Of a stretch of DNA of 12,309 nt, positions 1 through 8,760 are shown one piece after another. Position 1 is the first letter of the stretch. Each line of letters begins with the position of its first letter. The DNA is taken from NCBI GenBank assembly GCA_000787465.1, contig JSYX01000806.1, positions 1 to 12,309 on the forward strand, given 5' to 3'. The notes beneath the pieces were generated by a model that saw nothing but the letters and a program-made list of their open reading frames with translations, did no database searches and was not told where the DNA came from. A program made the position numbers and the translations under genes. Source of the stretch: Thermomucor indicae-seudaticae (taxonomy: Eukaryota > Mucoromycota > Mucoromycetes > Mucorales > Lichtheimiaceae).

Positions 1-318
1 ATATGTCTGGATATCGATCGTGCCAACGGGGCGACAGCGTTTGGGTGAACTTTCGCGATCCAACTGTCTTCGGATGTTGTTCTAGCTGGAGATAGTAAAA
101 ATGTAATAATTATGATAAGACTCTTCTTAAGTGGGTAGATAAGGAGGAAGCGATATCAGGGGAACACAAGAAAGCTAAATGGATGCGTAAAGGAAAGGGA
201 AGATCATTCTGGTAATAAGTTCCGAAAGGTATCTTGGCAGGGAGACAAAAAGCAAGGATAGTCGAGCCGTTGTAGCTTGGCCACATGAGCCTCAAGTGAA
301 GACGTTAGACCAGCGCTT
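1..318. other. Left-edge stretch without a recognised gene
   Basis: I see no supported gene here. All six frames are broken by stops within a few dozen codons. Short open runs touch the left edge on both strands (for example a plus frame closing with TGA at 46-48), so the end of a gene lying mostly outside the window cannot be excluded. The segment just before 319 is the 5' flank of the tRNA gene; I see no clear TATA element in it. Confidence 0.5.
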
Positions 319-389
319 GCGTGAATAGTTTAATGGTAGAATTTCACCCTTCCAAGGTGAAGGCCGGGGTTCGATTCCCCGTTCACGCA
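319..389 (+). tRNA. tRNA-Gly (anticodon UCC)
   Basis: A 71-nt cloverleaf can be folded by eye. The acceptor stem GCGTGAA (319-325) pairs with TTCACGC (382-388), followed by discriminator A389. The anticodon stem TCACC/GGTGA (344-348 with 356-360) encloses the loop CTTCCAA, with anticodon TCC at 351-353 preceded by the invariant T. The T-arm carries GGTTCGATTCC (368-378), which is also the internal B box for RNA polymerase III. There is no intron and no encoded CCA, as expected for a eukaryotic nuclear tRNA. It decodes GGA (and possibly other GGN) glycine codons. A T5 run follows at 394-398. Confidence 0.96.
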
Positions 390-393
390 GTAC

Positions 394-398
394 TTTTT
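394..398 (+). terminator. RNA polymerase III terminator of tRNA-Gly
   Basis: A run of five T residues starts five bases after the mature tRNA 3' end, the usual oligo-T stop for RNA polymerase III. A longer T run lies near 445-453 and could act as backup. Confidence 0.75.
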
Positions 399-519
399 CA
401 CCTGCCTTTGCCTCGCCTGGCCCGAACCAGCCAATCAGCGCATCTTTTTTTTTCTACTGCTGCCTGTCTTTCGGGAAGAAAACGGGCCACTTTGGGTTTT
501 CGTTCGTGTAAAAAAAAAG

Positions 520-3228
520 ATGGCTGGAGAAGAGACCGATCCTTTGAACAATAAACGTGCATTTGAAGCGGACACGGAGCAAGCCATTCCAGAAGGTTAG
601 GGGGTAATCTGATGTGTGCGATCATGGACGCTGATCAATTGTGTTTGTTCAAGGCGATGAGGTTGTTGGCCCGGTGTTGCCTCCACCAGAAGGTCAAGCG
701 CCTCGAAAAAAGAAGCGAGGTAAAAAACGATCCGGGGATTGGAGGCACGATGGGAGCTCACGCTTTACAAAGTGCTTGCCCATGAAAAGCTCTACCTGGC
801 GCATTTACCGTCTGCAGACATGTACGAGAAAAGTTATATGCATCGCGACACGCTCAACCATGTGGCTGTAACAAAGTGAGGTGTCAACCAAGTTTGTTGG
901 CAGATCTATTTATTTTTCTGGATGGACTGACTAACTGACGGTGATATACAGGAACGACTTTATTATCACAACGTCTGTGGATGGTCACTTGAAGTTTTGG
1001 AAAAAGACAGGAACCGGGATTGAATTCGTCAAGCATTACCGAGCCCACCTATCGAATATTGTTGGCATCAGCTTATCGGCAGATCACGAGCTGCTGGCGA
1101 CCATTTCCGACGATATGGCATTAAAGGTGTTTGACGTGACCAACTTTGACATGATCAATATGATCAAGCTGGGATACAAGCCAAAGAGTGTATGCTGGAT
1201 ACATCAAAAGGGTCAGGCACAGGCTCTCGCTGCAGTGTAGGTGTAGAGAAGGACAAAAAGAGGGAGGGAGGGACTCTGATATGAAGAGAAACAGCTCGGA
1301 GAGCGAGAATGCGAATATCCATGTTTATGATGGACGATCGGAAGGCAACAAGCCATTACATACCATTTCAAATATTCATTCGCAACCAGTCCATTTGATG
1401 GCGGTAAGCTTTTTCCATTCTACTTGTCGCACAGGCAGCCACTCACATTGGGTATACCTCACTTTGAAGTTTAATTCACGCTTCAATTGCGTGGTTTCGG
1501 TCGACACGAGCGGGATGGTGGAGTATTGGTCACCCAACGAACCGTTCGAACTACCAGACAACCTTGAGTTTGAAGTAAAGTCAGAAACCGATTTGTATGA
1601 ATTTCGAAAGGCAAGTTTTCGTTAGCGAGTTAGCGAGTTAAGAAGAGGCTGACAAAGGAGAGGGTAAAAAAACACAGACTAGATCGGTGCCGACTTGCTT
1701 GACTTTCTCGCAAGACGGTTTACAATTCGTCACAATGAGTTTTCCTGATCGATACGTCCGTGTCTTTAAATTCTTGTCTGGCAAAATGTACCGTAAATAC
1801 GACGAGAGTATACCTATCATTAGTGAGATGCAACAGGTAAATCGAAACGAGAGATATGCTGCTCCGGGAGGGTCACCGGGCTGATGGTTATTTCATGTAG
1901 GCTGGCACAGCCATCTACAAGCTGGATGATATGGAGTTTGGTCGACGGTTAGCGGTAGACCGAGAGTTGGAGAAATCACCGCAAGCCAATTGTGTAAACG
2001 CTGGTACGTTGATGCTTATCTCAGAAGAGGAAGCATCTTTTTGCTGATACAAAAAATTCAGTGTTTGATGAAAGCGGCAACTTTTGTATTTATGCGACCC
2101 TTTTGGGTATCAAAAGTAAGTTCGCGCACACACAATGTTATGGCGGAAAAGGAAACTGATGTGTTTTGGGGCGTCATATAAAGTCGTTAACATTAGGACA
2201 AACAAAGTATCACGGCTTCTGGGCAAATCAGAAACACATCGGTTCGTCAATGTAGCTTTATATCAAGGTGCGCCGAGAAAGAAGGGAATATACACTTTGG
2301 TAAGAAATCTTATCCACCTGGGTTATTCAGTATCTTGACGCTGCAAATGATAGGCGATGGCTGCATCTGAAAACGCAGCTATAAGAGAAAGTGAAGTGCT
2401 GGATCCGACATTGTTTTGCACTGCATTTAAAAGAAACAGGTTCTTTATGTTTACTCAGAGAGAACCTTATGAGTAAGTTGGAATAAGTGGCATTTAATGA
2501 AGAGATGGATAAGCTAAGGAGAGATTAGGGATGAGAGTCAAAAGGGAGACCGTGATGTATTTAACGAAAAGCCTTCACGAGAAGAACAGACGGTTGCCAG
2601 TACACAGGAACGCAAGAAAGTTCTGGGCACACATGCTATCTTGCGCACAACCAAAGGAGATATTCATATCCGCCTATTTCCGGATATTGCGCCCAAGGCT
2701 GTAGAGAACTTTGTGACGCATGCCAAGAATGGGTACTACGATGGGTTGATTTTCCATCGTGTAATCAAGGGTTTCATGATCCAGACTGGTTGTCCTTTTG
2801 GTAAGCCTTGTTCTTCTTGTTTGAATAAATGAACAGAAAGAAGCTGACATAGTGTATGATAGGGGATGGAACCGGAGGTGAATCCATCTGGGGAGAAGAC
2901 TTTGAGGATGAGATAACACGTGAAGTAAGGCATGATCGGCCGTACACTGTAAGTATGGCCAATGCTGGTCCAAACACTAACGGAAGTCAATTCTTCATTA
3001 CGGTCGTTCCAACGGTAAATGATCAAAAATTACAAACTTGTGTGCTTGGGAATTGATTTACTGACACTTTTATTCATCAAAAAAAAGCCATGGCTAGATA
3101 ATAAGCATACAATTTTCGGTCGAGCCACGGCGGGTATGGATGTGGTGCATGAAATTGAACAAGTCAAAACAGATAAGAATGACAAACCCTATGACGATGT
3201 CAAAATCATCAATATCGAAATTCGATAA
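520..3228 (+). CDS. cyp15: WD40-repeat peptidyl-prolyl isomerase, PPWD1/Cyp15 type (spliceosomal cyclophilin)
   Basis: Split gene with exons 520-595, 654-719, 773-875, 952-1236, 1295-1403, 1470-1610, 1678-1836, 1901-2003, 2062-2115, 2184-2299, 2354-2472, 2529-2800, 2863-3014 and 3088-3228. All junction phases close and give 631 residues (human PPWD1 has 646). A basic RKKKR patch at residues 43-47 suggests nuclear import. WD40-type blades fill roughly residues 50-430 ([42 protein letters not shown]). The cyclophilin domain runs from about residue 480 to the end and keeps the PPIase residues: Arg521 in [13 protein letters not shown], then [10 protein letters not shown], and the Trp of [12 protein letters not shown]. 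The family belongs to the activated spliceosome; that role is family knowledge, not seen here. One intron (1611-1677) is GC-AG. The start is the first ATG of the homologous frame. The gene converges with the TBC gene, 13 bp between stops. The symbol is by family resemblance. Confidence 0.95.
1404..1469 (+). other. Intron 5 of the cyclophilin gene: 66 nt, in frame, no stop
   Basis: The donor GTAAGC follows a complete codon and the acceptor TTTGAAG precedes [15 protein letters not shown], which matches the WD blade expected next. The intron is divisible by three and has no in-frame stop, so a retained form would still encode a full protein with 22 extra residues between blades. An alternative acceptor CACAG at 1434 would put the next exon out of frame, so 1469 is preferred. 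Confidence 0.8.
1611..1677 (+). other. GC-AG intron 6 of the cyclophilin gene
   Basis: The exon ends in AAAG and the intron begins GCAAGT, the classic GC-AG donor; the acceptor is ACACAG. Splicing gives [15 protein letters not shown], aligning residue for residue with the family pattern. No GT donor nearby restores the frame. A CTGAC branch-like site lies near 1649. The intron holds a tandem 8-mer, GTTAGCGA twice (1621-1636), followed by GTTAAG. Confidence 0.85.
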
Positions 3229-3231
3229 AAT

Positions 3232-3237
3232 AATAAA
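3232..3237 (+). terminator. Poly(A) signal AATAAA of the cyclophilin gene
   Basis: A canonical AATAAA sits four bases after the TAA stop (3226-3228). Cleavage 10-30 nt downstream would fall inside the last coding exon of the opposing TBC gene, so the two mRNAs would overlap at their 3' ends. Confidence 0.65.
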
Positions 3238-3241
3238 GTTT

Positions 3242-5834
3242 TTAGACATTCTGAGCGTCCAATGGATCGCTGGTCATGGGCAAAGGGCCTGATTTGCTGC
3301 TGCTTGGCTTGTTGTTTCTGGGTGGAGTTTTAGACGAAGGGTGATTCTCATCTGTCCTCCACTTGAATTTGGTCTGTTTCGATGTGTTATCTTCTTCCAG
3401 ACTTAGATCAGATAGCAAATCCTCAATGCGGTATACAACTGGAGATGATAGTGATTTGGTGCTGTTACTGGACGTGGTCGCTTGAGGAGGGTTCGGTGGC
3501 GGCGGCGAAGGTGGAGTGATAACCGATGGTTTCTTTGCAATATCCTTTGCTGCCTCCATCACACTAGGATCAAACTGCTCCTGTTTGCCTGAGAGCACGT
3601 CCCGTACGTGCTTGATGCCTGCAAGTGCATTAACAAGCGATATTTCGTCCGGCCCTGCTTCTTTTGTGAATAGTTCGTGTTCCAGGATACCAATGCACTT
3701 GGTCAAGAGATCTCCCATTTTCTTATTATTTTGTTGCTGTTGTCGGCTACTAAAATAATCAGCTGGCAACTCGGGCGGAGCCAGCGTTTGACGTCGTCGC
3801 GTAATCGGCGAATCGAAGCTTGCTGTTCGATTCAGGACATTGTCTCCCAGCATATTGACATTTTTCTTAATTATTTTGTCCTACGGTCAGTTCTATACTC
3901 TTCCCAACCTCGCATTTTGAATTTACCTGAACAGTTCCCATAACGCCTGCAATGGCTTTGTTAAGGTCTCGGACCTGTGGACTTTTCATGACACCTCGTG
4001 TGATACTCGCGAGTCCATCCAGGTTTGCGCCATGAGATCGACGGTGCGCAATCCGGTTGCTATTACTATTACTATTGGCGAGTTGTGGCGGTCGGTCACT
4101 AACGACGCCATCCCAAAGCGAGTGCCGCGGAGGTCTTCCGGCTCGCAAATCGTTTTGTTGCAGTACATGAAGTCCGCTTGCTTCAGTAAGATCACCTTGA
4201 AGGTATCGAGCCTGCTCTACCAAACTTCCTGGGCTTCCCACCTGGGGACAACGCATCAGGAGCGTTAGACATTCCGCATATTCGTTAGCGAGCACTAAGA
4301 AAAAGCGTTAATTCTTCCTCTTTACTGGATCCACTCGTTCTTCTTTCACGTACGCTTATCTCGCATCCTTAGCAATAGCGCCAAAGAAATGTATTCCACA
4401 ATTTGAAGCGTTGGATCCTGTGCAAAGATGGCATCCCAAAGCTTCAGCAGTTCACGGAACTCAAATTCACGTCCAAATAACAGCCGTAGCCAGCGCCTAC
4501 ATACACAGATCGGTTGATACTTCATCTCTGCAAATGGACTCTCATGATATTCTTACATTCCGTAAAGCTGTGGCTCGATACGAAACCGCTCCAGGTGACG
4601 ATAGAGCACCGGATCCACCATAGACAAGTACTGGTGATGGATTCTCTGGCAGCAAGCGACCACTAGATTGGATCGTGTGTTCTATGAAATATTAATGTTT
4701 TCAGGTAGGCAAAATCCACAACACGTTGCAGCATACTCGACGTGATCTGGGTATATTGTTGCTGGCAAGATCTCCCTAATGAATGAATGGATTATTAGCT
4801 CTCTTTCCTCCCTTGTCCATTGCCTCTTCTATATGTCGCTTTACCGTTGATGAAGAGATGCTAACTCTTTCATTGAATTCATACCATGGTTTCGCGTACT
4901 TCATTAAATGTTCAAACAAGATATAGGTATCGTGCTCAACATAGGCAGGATCAAGGACCTGGGTGATCAGTTTGTTCGTTGCACTACAGGTTATTCATTA
5001 ATAACATCCGTGTTCTGATGATCTTTCTCCTAACTTCAGATGTCTCATCAACTTACTCTAAAACGGATCCTTCATCGTTGATAAAGCTATCTGTTGCTAC
5101 CACCCAATAAAGCGGGGCTAAAAGTTCATGCATGCCTTGCCGATACGATACGTCTTGATTCAGCTTGCAGTAGATAAACAAAATATCCGTCATTTTCTCC
5201 TGGACTTCTTTGGATCGAAAATAGTCTACATCTGGAAATCTACAGCAGCTTTCATTAACAAAGCAAAAAGATTATAGACGGGTATAAACTCACGTTCGTT
5301 CCACGTCTTGTCGAATGACTTTGCGAATTTCCGAATCCGCAAAGTATTGCTGCCAAGGATTCTACACAATAACATCAGTTATTCCCATTCCCTTCTCTCT
5401 CTCCTGCTTAATAGAACAGACATTATCATTCAGGGCTAAAGGATTGTTTGCCGTCAAATCCGCATCTTCATTACTTTTCTTTGCTATCCGTTCCGCAGGT
5501 TCTTCGATATATTGACGTCTCAAGTCTGCATAACGTTTCCTTTGTTTGGCTTGGATACTTGGCCATGCTCCAGTCTCGAGCGTCGAGAAATAGCCAAGAT
5601 AGACCTTTTCCAGCCAGTTTTTTAATATGCCTCCCCCTTTTCCATACGCTGTTATTGGCTTACTTTCCAACAAACGGATCGCAGACCCGCTTGACAGGCT
5701 GTTGGCCGTAATGAAAGATTGGGATCCTTAAAAATCACGTCCCAAGCTTCTCTGTCATTCAACGAATCAGAGGATTATAAAGCCTCCTTTATACGAGAGA
5801 GAGAGAGATAAAACCTTTTGGATTGCAGTGTCAT
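3242..5834 (-). CDS. TBC1D5-like Rab GTPase-activating protein
   Basis: Minus-strand gene with exons 5815-5834, 5664-5751, 5422-5604, 5294-5361, 5057-5239, 4845-4983, 4737-4775, 4557-4681, 4354-4496, 3927-4294 and 3242-3865; phases close to 659 residues. The N-terminus gives WDVIFKDPN then GLRSVCWK (30-36), the TBC1D5 entry to the TBC fold. Both catalytic fingers are present: the Arg finger in IRQDVERT (Arg119) and the Gln finger in YRQGMHELLAP (Gln154), so the GAP should be active. The later core keeps IEPQLYGMRWLRLLFGREF and LWDAIF. The tail is low-complexity (NSNSNSN, QQQQNN, PPSPPPPNPP) with a helical stretch LLTKCIGILEHELF. TBC1D5 acts on Rab7 with retromer at endosomes and in autophagy (family knowledge). 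Least certain are the 20-nt first exon (donor GTTTTA) and the 39-nt exon at 4737-4775, where homology is weak. Confidence 0.92.
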
Positions 5835-6379
5835 TGTCTCGAATCAGTACTCAGTTCTGGAAAAAGGGAAGGGGGCAGGGTTGCGGGCGAACAAGCATTG
5901 AAATTTGGTTAGCTTTTGTCCTACACTTGAAACAGAAAAGGTTGCATCCCGAAAGACGCGACTTGCGCCAAAGGGGGTGTACGTAATACGACTGGATAGA
6001 CTTTGCAAGATTGCTTTTCGACTTGTGTGCTTGACTACGCGAGCAACGTCGATGACACCGCGAGAAAACGGCGCTTTGTCTACGTGAATAACGCCGATGG
6101 TAAGGGCAGAGATGGCGTCAATTGAGAGGTCAAATGTTTAAACAGTAATAATAATAGTAAGAGGTAGGTTTTTTATTGTATGAATGCAAAGTTAAACAAA
6201 TTCAAACCGTTGTACACTACAGCGATATACATGTGCGCTTCTCTCTTTCGTTTCCTGTCTGTCTTTGTGGGAAGAAGAATCGCACAAGGGTTGGTTGGAG
6301 AGTAATACAAGTATTAAGTAAGGTGTGGGATTAATAGCAAGTAAGAGAGACGGAAGGTATATAAATCTAGAAAGTAAAA
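5835..6379. other. Intergenic: TBC gene upstream region and GT2 3' flank
   Basis: The right part (about 6172-6379) is the probable 3' UTR of the glycosyltransferase gene, and the left part is the upstream region of the TBC gene. I recognise no gene. The minus strand has a stop-free run of 97 codons at 5847-6137 with no ATG. It is unlike any family I know and is out of frame with the TBC start. An (AAT)n-like stretch lies at about 6146-6155 and an 8-bp palindrome GTTTAAAC at 6136-6143. Confidence 0.6.
6172..6177 (-). terminator. Poly(A) signal of the GT2 glycosyltransferase gene
   Basis: Minus-strand AATAAA (plus-strand TTTATT) lies about 200 nt after the TAA stop at 6380-6382, a plausible 3' UTR length. 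I noticed no nearer canonical hexamer on that strand. Confidence 0.5.
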
Positions 6380-8240
6380 TTACTCGCGATTGTCTTCTTC
6401 AAAGAACTTTTCGGCGACAATGTATTGCTCGTTTGTCTTGTAGAGACGTTTGATAGATGCGATGGTGGATGGGATGGTCATAAACATCCAGGCAGCAATG
6501 GGTAATGAGATGTAATCAAAGCAGTTGCGCCAGGTTCTTGATTCCGATTTGGCCTTGCGATACAATTCCCGGTCGACGATACGGTGCAGGTATTCATAGA
6601 TGGCAAGCGTACCAAACAGAGGGAACGGCAAGAAGACGGTAATGATCTTGACAATGTTCCACAAGGTAGCATAAAAGTCAGAGGTCAGGATAGGGTTATC
6701 GGCCGGGTCAACAATGGCCACCATCGGGTGAGGTGGGAAGAGCACGAACTGCATCAAGGGCACAGCAGCAAACATGAGCCAGCCGGAACTGACAGGAATC
6801 ATGTGGGCCTCAAGGACCTTGATGCAGATAATCAGCTTGTCAATCCAAAAGGTGGGCGAAGCATACATGGACGATTTCTTGGAAGATGCTGCAGCAGCCA
6901 CCAAGCTGCCTTCGCCTGCTGCCGAGGCGGGATCCCGAAAACCGAATGCATTGCGTAGCGTGTACGACACGTCAGCCACACCATTGTAGTGCCGCTTAGC
7001 CTGCACAAATCGGGCGTACATGTTGGCCAGGTAACCATTGGTCTGGACATTCGTCAGATTGATGGGGACAAAAATAGGTTGACACCGCGCCATTCCGTCC
7101 GTCTTGAAGAAACATTTCAGCATCATGTGCATATCTTCACCAACAGCATCCGCGTCCGTGTCCCAAAATCCAACTCGCTCGGCAAGAACCATGCTTAAGC
7201 TGTATGTCGAGCAGGGGAATGCAATCCCACGACTGTTGCTAAGATTTGACATCACCATAGCAGACCATGTAATATCGGTCATTCGAACCGCAGCCGGCAC
7301 ATCGAAGCAGTTGCGTGAAAAGAAGATGGGTGGCGCAAACAGTAAAAAGTATGGGTCCTCTGCTTGTGTGAATGCCTTTTCAACCTGTAAATACAAGGGG
7401 TTATATCATTAGGCTTTATAAATATACAAAGGTCCGACTGCGGTATTTACCTCCTTGACATAGAGCTCTGGGATAGACGAGTCCGAGTCTGATACAGTGA
7501 GGATGACTCTTCTTCGATCCAAACCTCTTCTAACCATTTCGGAGCAGGCCACACGTGCAGCGTAAGACACATTGGAACCCTTACCACGGGATTCCCCAGG
7601 AATGTCCGAGGGATGGACCGTGACAATAAAATGCAAGAAGCTGTCCTTAAAGTATTCCATCAAGCTCTCAGCCTTGGCAGCATGACCAACTTCGGAAGCT
7701 TCCATCGCAAGTACAATGACATAATTGGTTTGTGCGTTCCTGAAAAGAAAGAGGGTTGTCAGCCAATGTACACATAAAAAGAAACAAACATTATTTTTAC
7801 CTATGATTGGCTAAACGTTTGATGGTGTCTCTCAGCAGTCCTTCTGGCTCAGCATAGTTGGGGACGATAAAGGCGTGGATGAAATGCGAGTCTTCGTAGA
7901 GTTTGAGAGACGCTTCCATTTCTTCCAGACGGTCATCGTCCACTACGGCACCCGAAGAAGAGTAGCGTGTCGGTGTGGCTGAAGGCGAGGATGGGTTACT
8001 CTTGTCTCCACCAGCTGCTTGAGACTGGTTCCAGTTCCGTATCGTCTTTATCATGGCTGAACTTGTGATCCAGAACTTGAAGACATGATTAATTTGAGAG
8101 TACAAGAAGCAAGTAAAGTAGACAAGAAGGAACACCAAGTAAAAGCGAGGAATCAAGAGCGGTCCCAGCAGAAGGAGCAAGATGGACCCAATCGCTGCCA
8201 TGGGCGCAACAAGCTCAAATGGGTAATGCAGAAGCATCAT
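6380..8240 (-). CDS. Multi-pass membrane family 2 glycosyltransferase (fungal 'GT2 group' type)
   Basis: Three exons (7801-8240, 7451-7739, 6380-7384) give 577 residues. Introns of 61 and 66 nt have GTAAAA/GTAAAT donors, and the first has a CTGAC branch site. The N-terminus is a long hydrophobic stretch (about residues 8-48, one or two membrane spans), then a Ser/Pro-rich linker (about 72-100). The cytosolic GT-A part follows: FIVPNYAEP near 125, SDSDSS at 230-235 as the DxD-like metal/nucleotide-sugar site, and GEDMHMMLKCFF at 325-336 with the likely catalytic Asp327. QAKRH at 371-375 stands where processive GT2 enzymes have QxxRW. Three or four C-terminal spans fill about 420-560. It resembles fungal PF13632-type transferases, not classical chitin synthases, which are longer and carry QRRRW. 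Substrate and product are unknown; a surface or wall polysaccharide is inference. The start has two tandem ATGs (8240, 8237) with A at -3. Confidence 0.88.
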
Positions 8241-8760
8241 CTTGTCAGGGACAGAAATTAGGAAGAAGAAAGGTAGAAAAAATAAAAATAAAAATATAGG
8301 AAGGGAAAAGAAGAAGAGAGAGGCGGATCAAAAGGGAAAAAACTGGCTCTATAAACCAGGCATATGGGCTTTATAACATTTTCTCTCCTCTCCCCTTTCC
8401 TCCCCGTGTCACTGGTTCGCTCTGTAAAATAATCATCAGCCAATAAGGATAAACTGCTCAAATGAGAAAAGAGCGCCAAGAGTCCATTCCATTTCTGGTC
8501 GGCTGTCCCCCCCCTCCCTCCTCTTCTTCGGGGTAAACTTTGTATTGCCGCCGCCGCCGCCCTTGTAATATAACACATACACAACCCATTTGTTCTTTCA
8601 GTTCTCTAATGATGATGGTGATTTTCCGTAAAGATCAGACGATTATGCGGCATCGGTAAAGGAGGCCGAAGCGAGGGGTGGGTGTGTCGGGAATTCTGAA
8701 CCGGAGTGTCAATTGTGCTGCCTGTACGAAGAAAGACACAGCTCTTTCTTCTGAATAACC
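8241..8760. promoter_or_regulatory. Shared divergent promoter region (GT2 gene / Ych1-like gene)
   Basis: The 520 bp separate two divergent start codons and contain no supported gene. The GT2-proximal side is nearly all purine on the plus strand (about 8259-8325), so the GT2 mRNA leader would be pyrimidine-rich, common in fungal promoters. A CCAAT pentamer lies at 8440-8444, followed by GGATAA. There is an eight-C run at 8507-8514 within a C/T tract, and (GCC)5 at 8547-8561. Start sites cannot be placed by eye. Confidence 0.6.

Noticed and set aside
1262..1272. Three GGG tracts in intron 4 of the cyclophilin gene as a G-quadruplex
   Set aside because: Only three G-tracts are present; a standard quadruplex needs four.
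4411..4623. Plus-strand ORF of 70 codons starting MDPVQRWHPKAS
   Set aside because: It is antisense to TBC exons 8 and 9, whose IEPQLYGMRWLRLLFGREF motif is unambiguous on the minus strand.
5984..5993. TAATACGACT, identical to the first ten bases of the phage T7 promoter
   Set aside because: The remainder (GGATAG) does not match the T7 promoter and there is no vector sequence around it; a chance match.
5905..6087. Plus-strand 60-codon ORF in the TBC/GT2 intergenic region
   Set aside because: No family resemblance, and it overlaps a longer open frame on the other strand; not enough support to call a gene.
6584..7412. Several plus-strand ORFs of 70-124 codons opposite the glycosyltransferase
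   Set aside because: They lie wholly antisense to the long conserved GT2 exon, with no recognisable domains.
8258..8584. Minus-strand ORF of 108 codons beginning MCMCYITRAAAAA
   Set aside because: It is a translation of the GCC repeat and the pyrimidine tracts of the divergent promoter; low complexity and no family resemblance.
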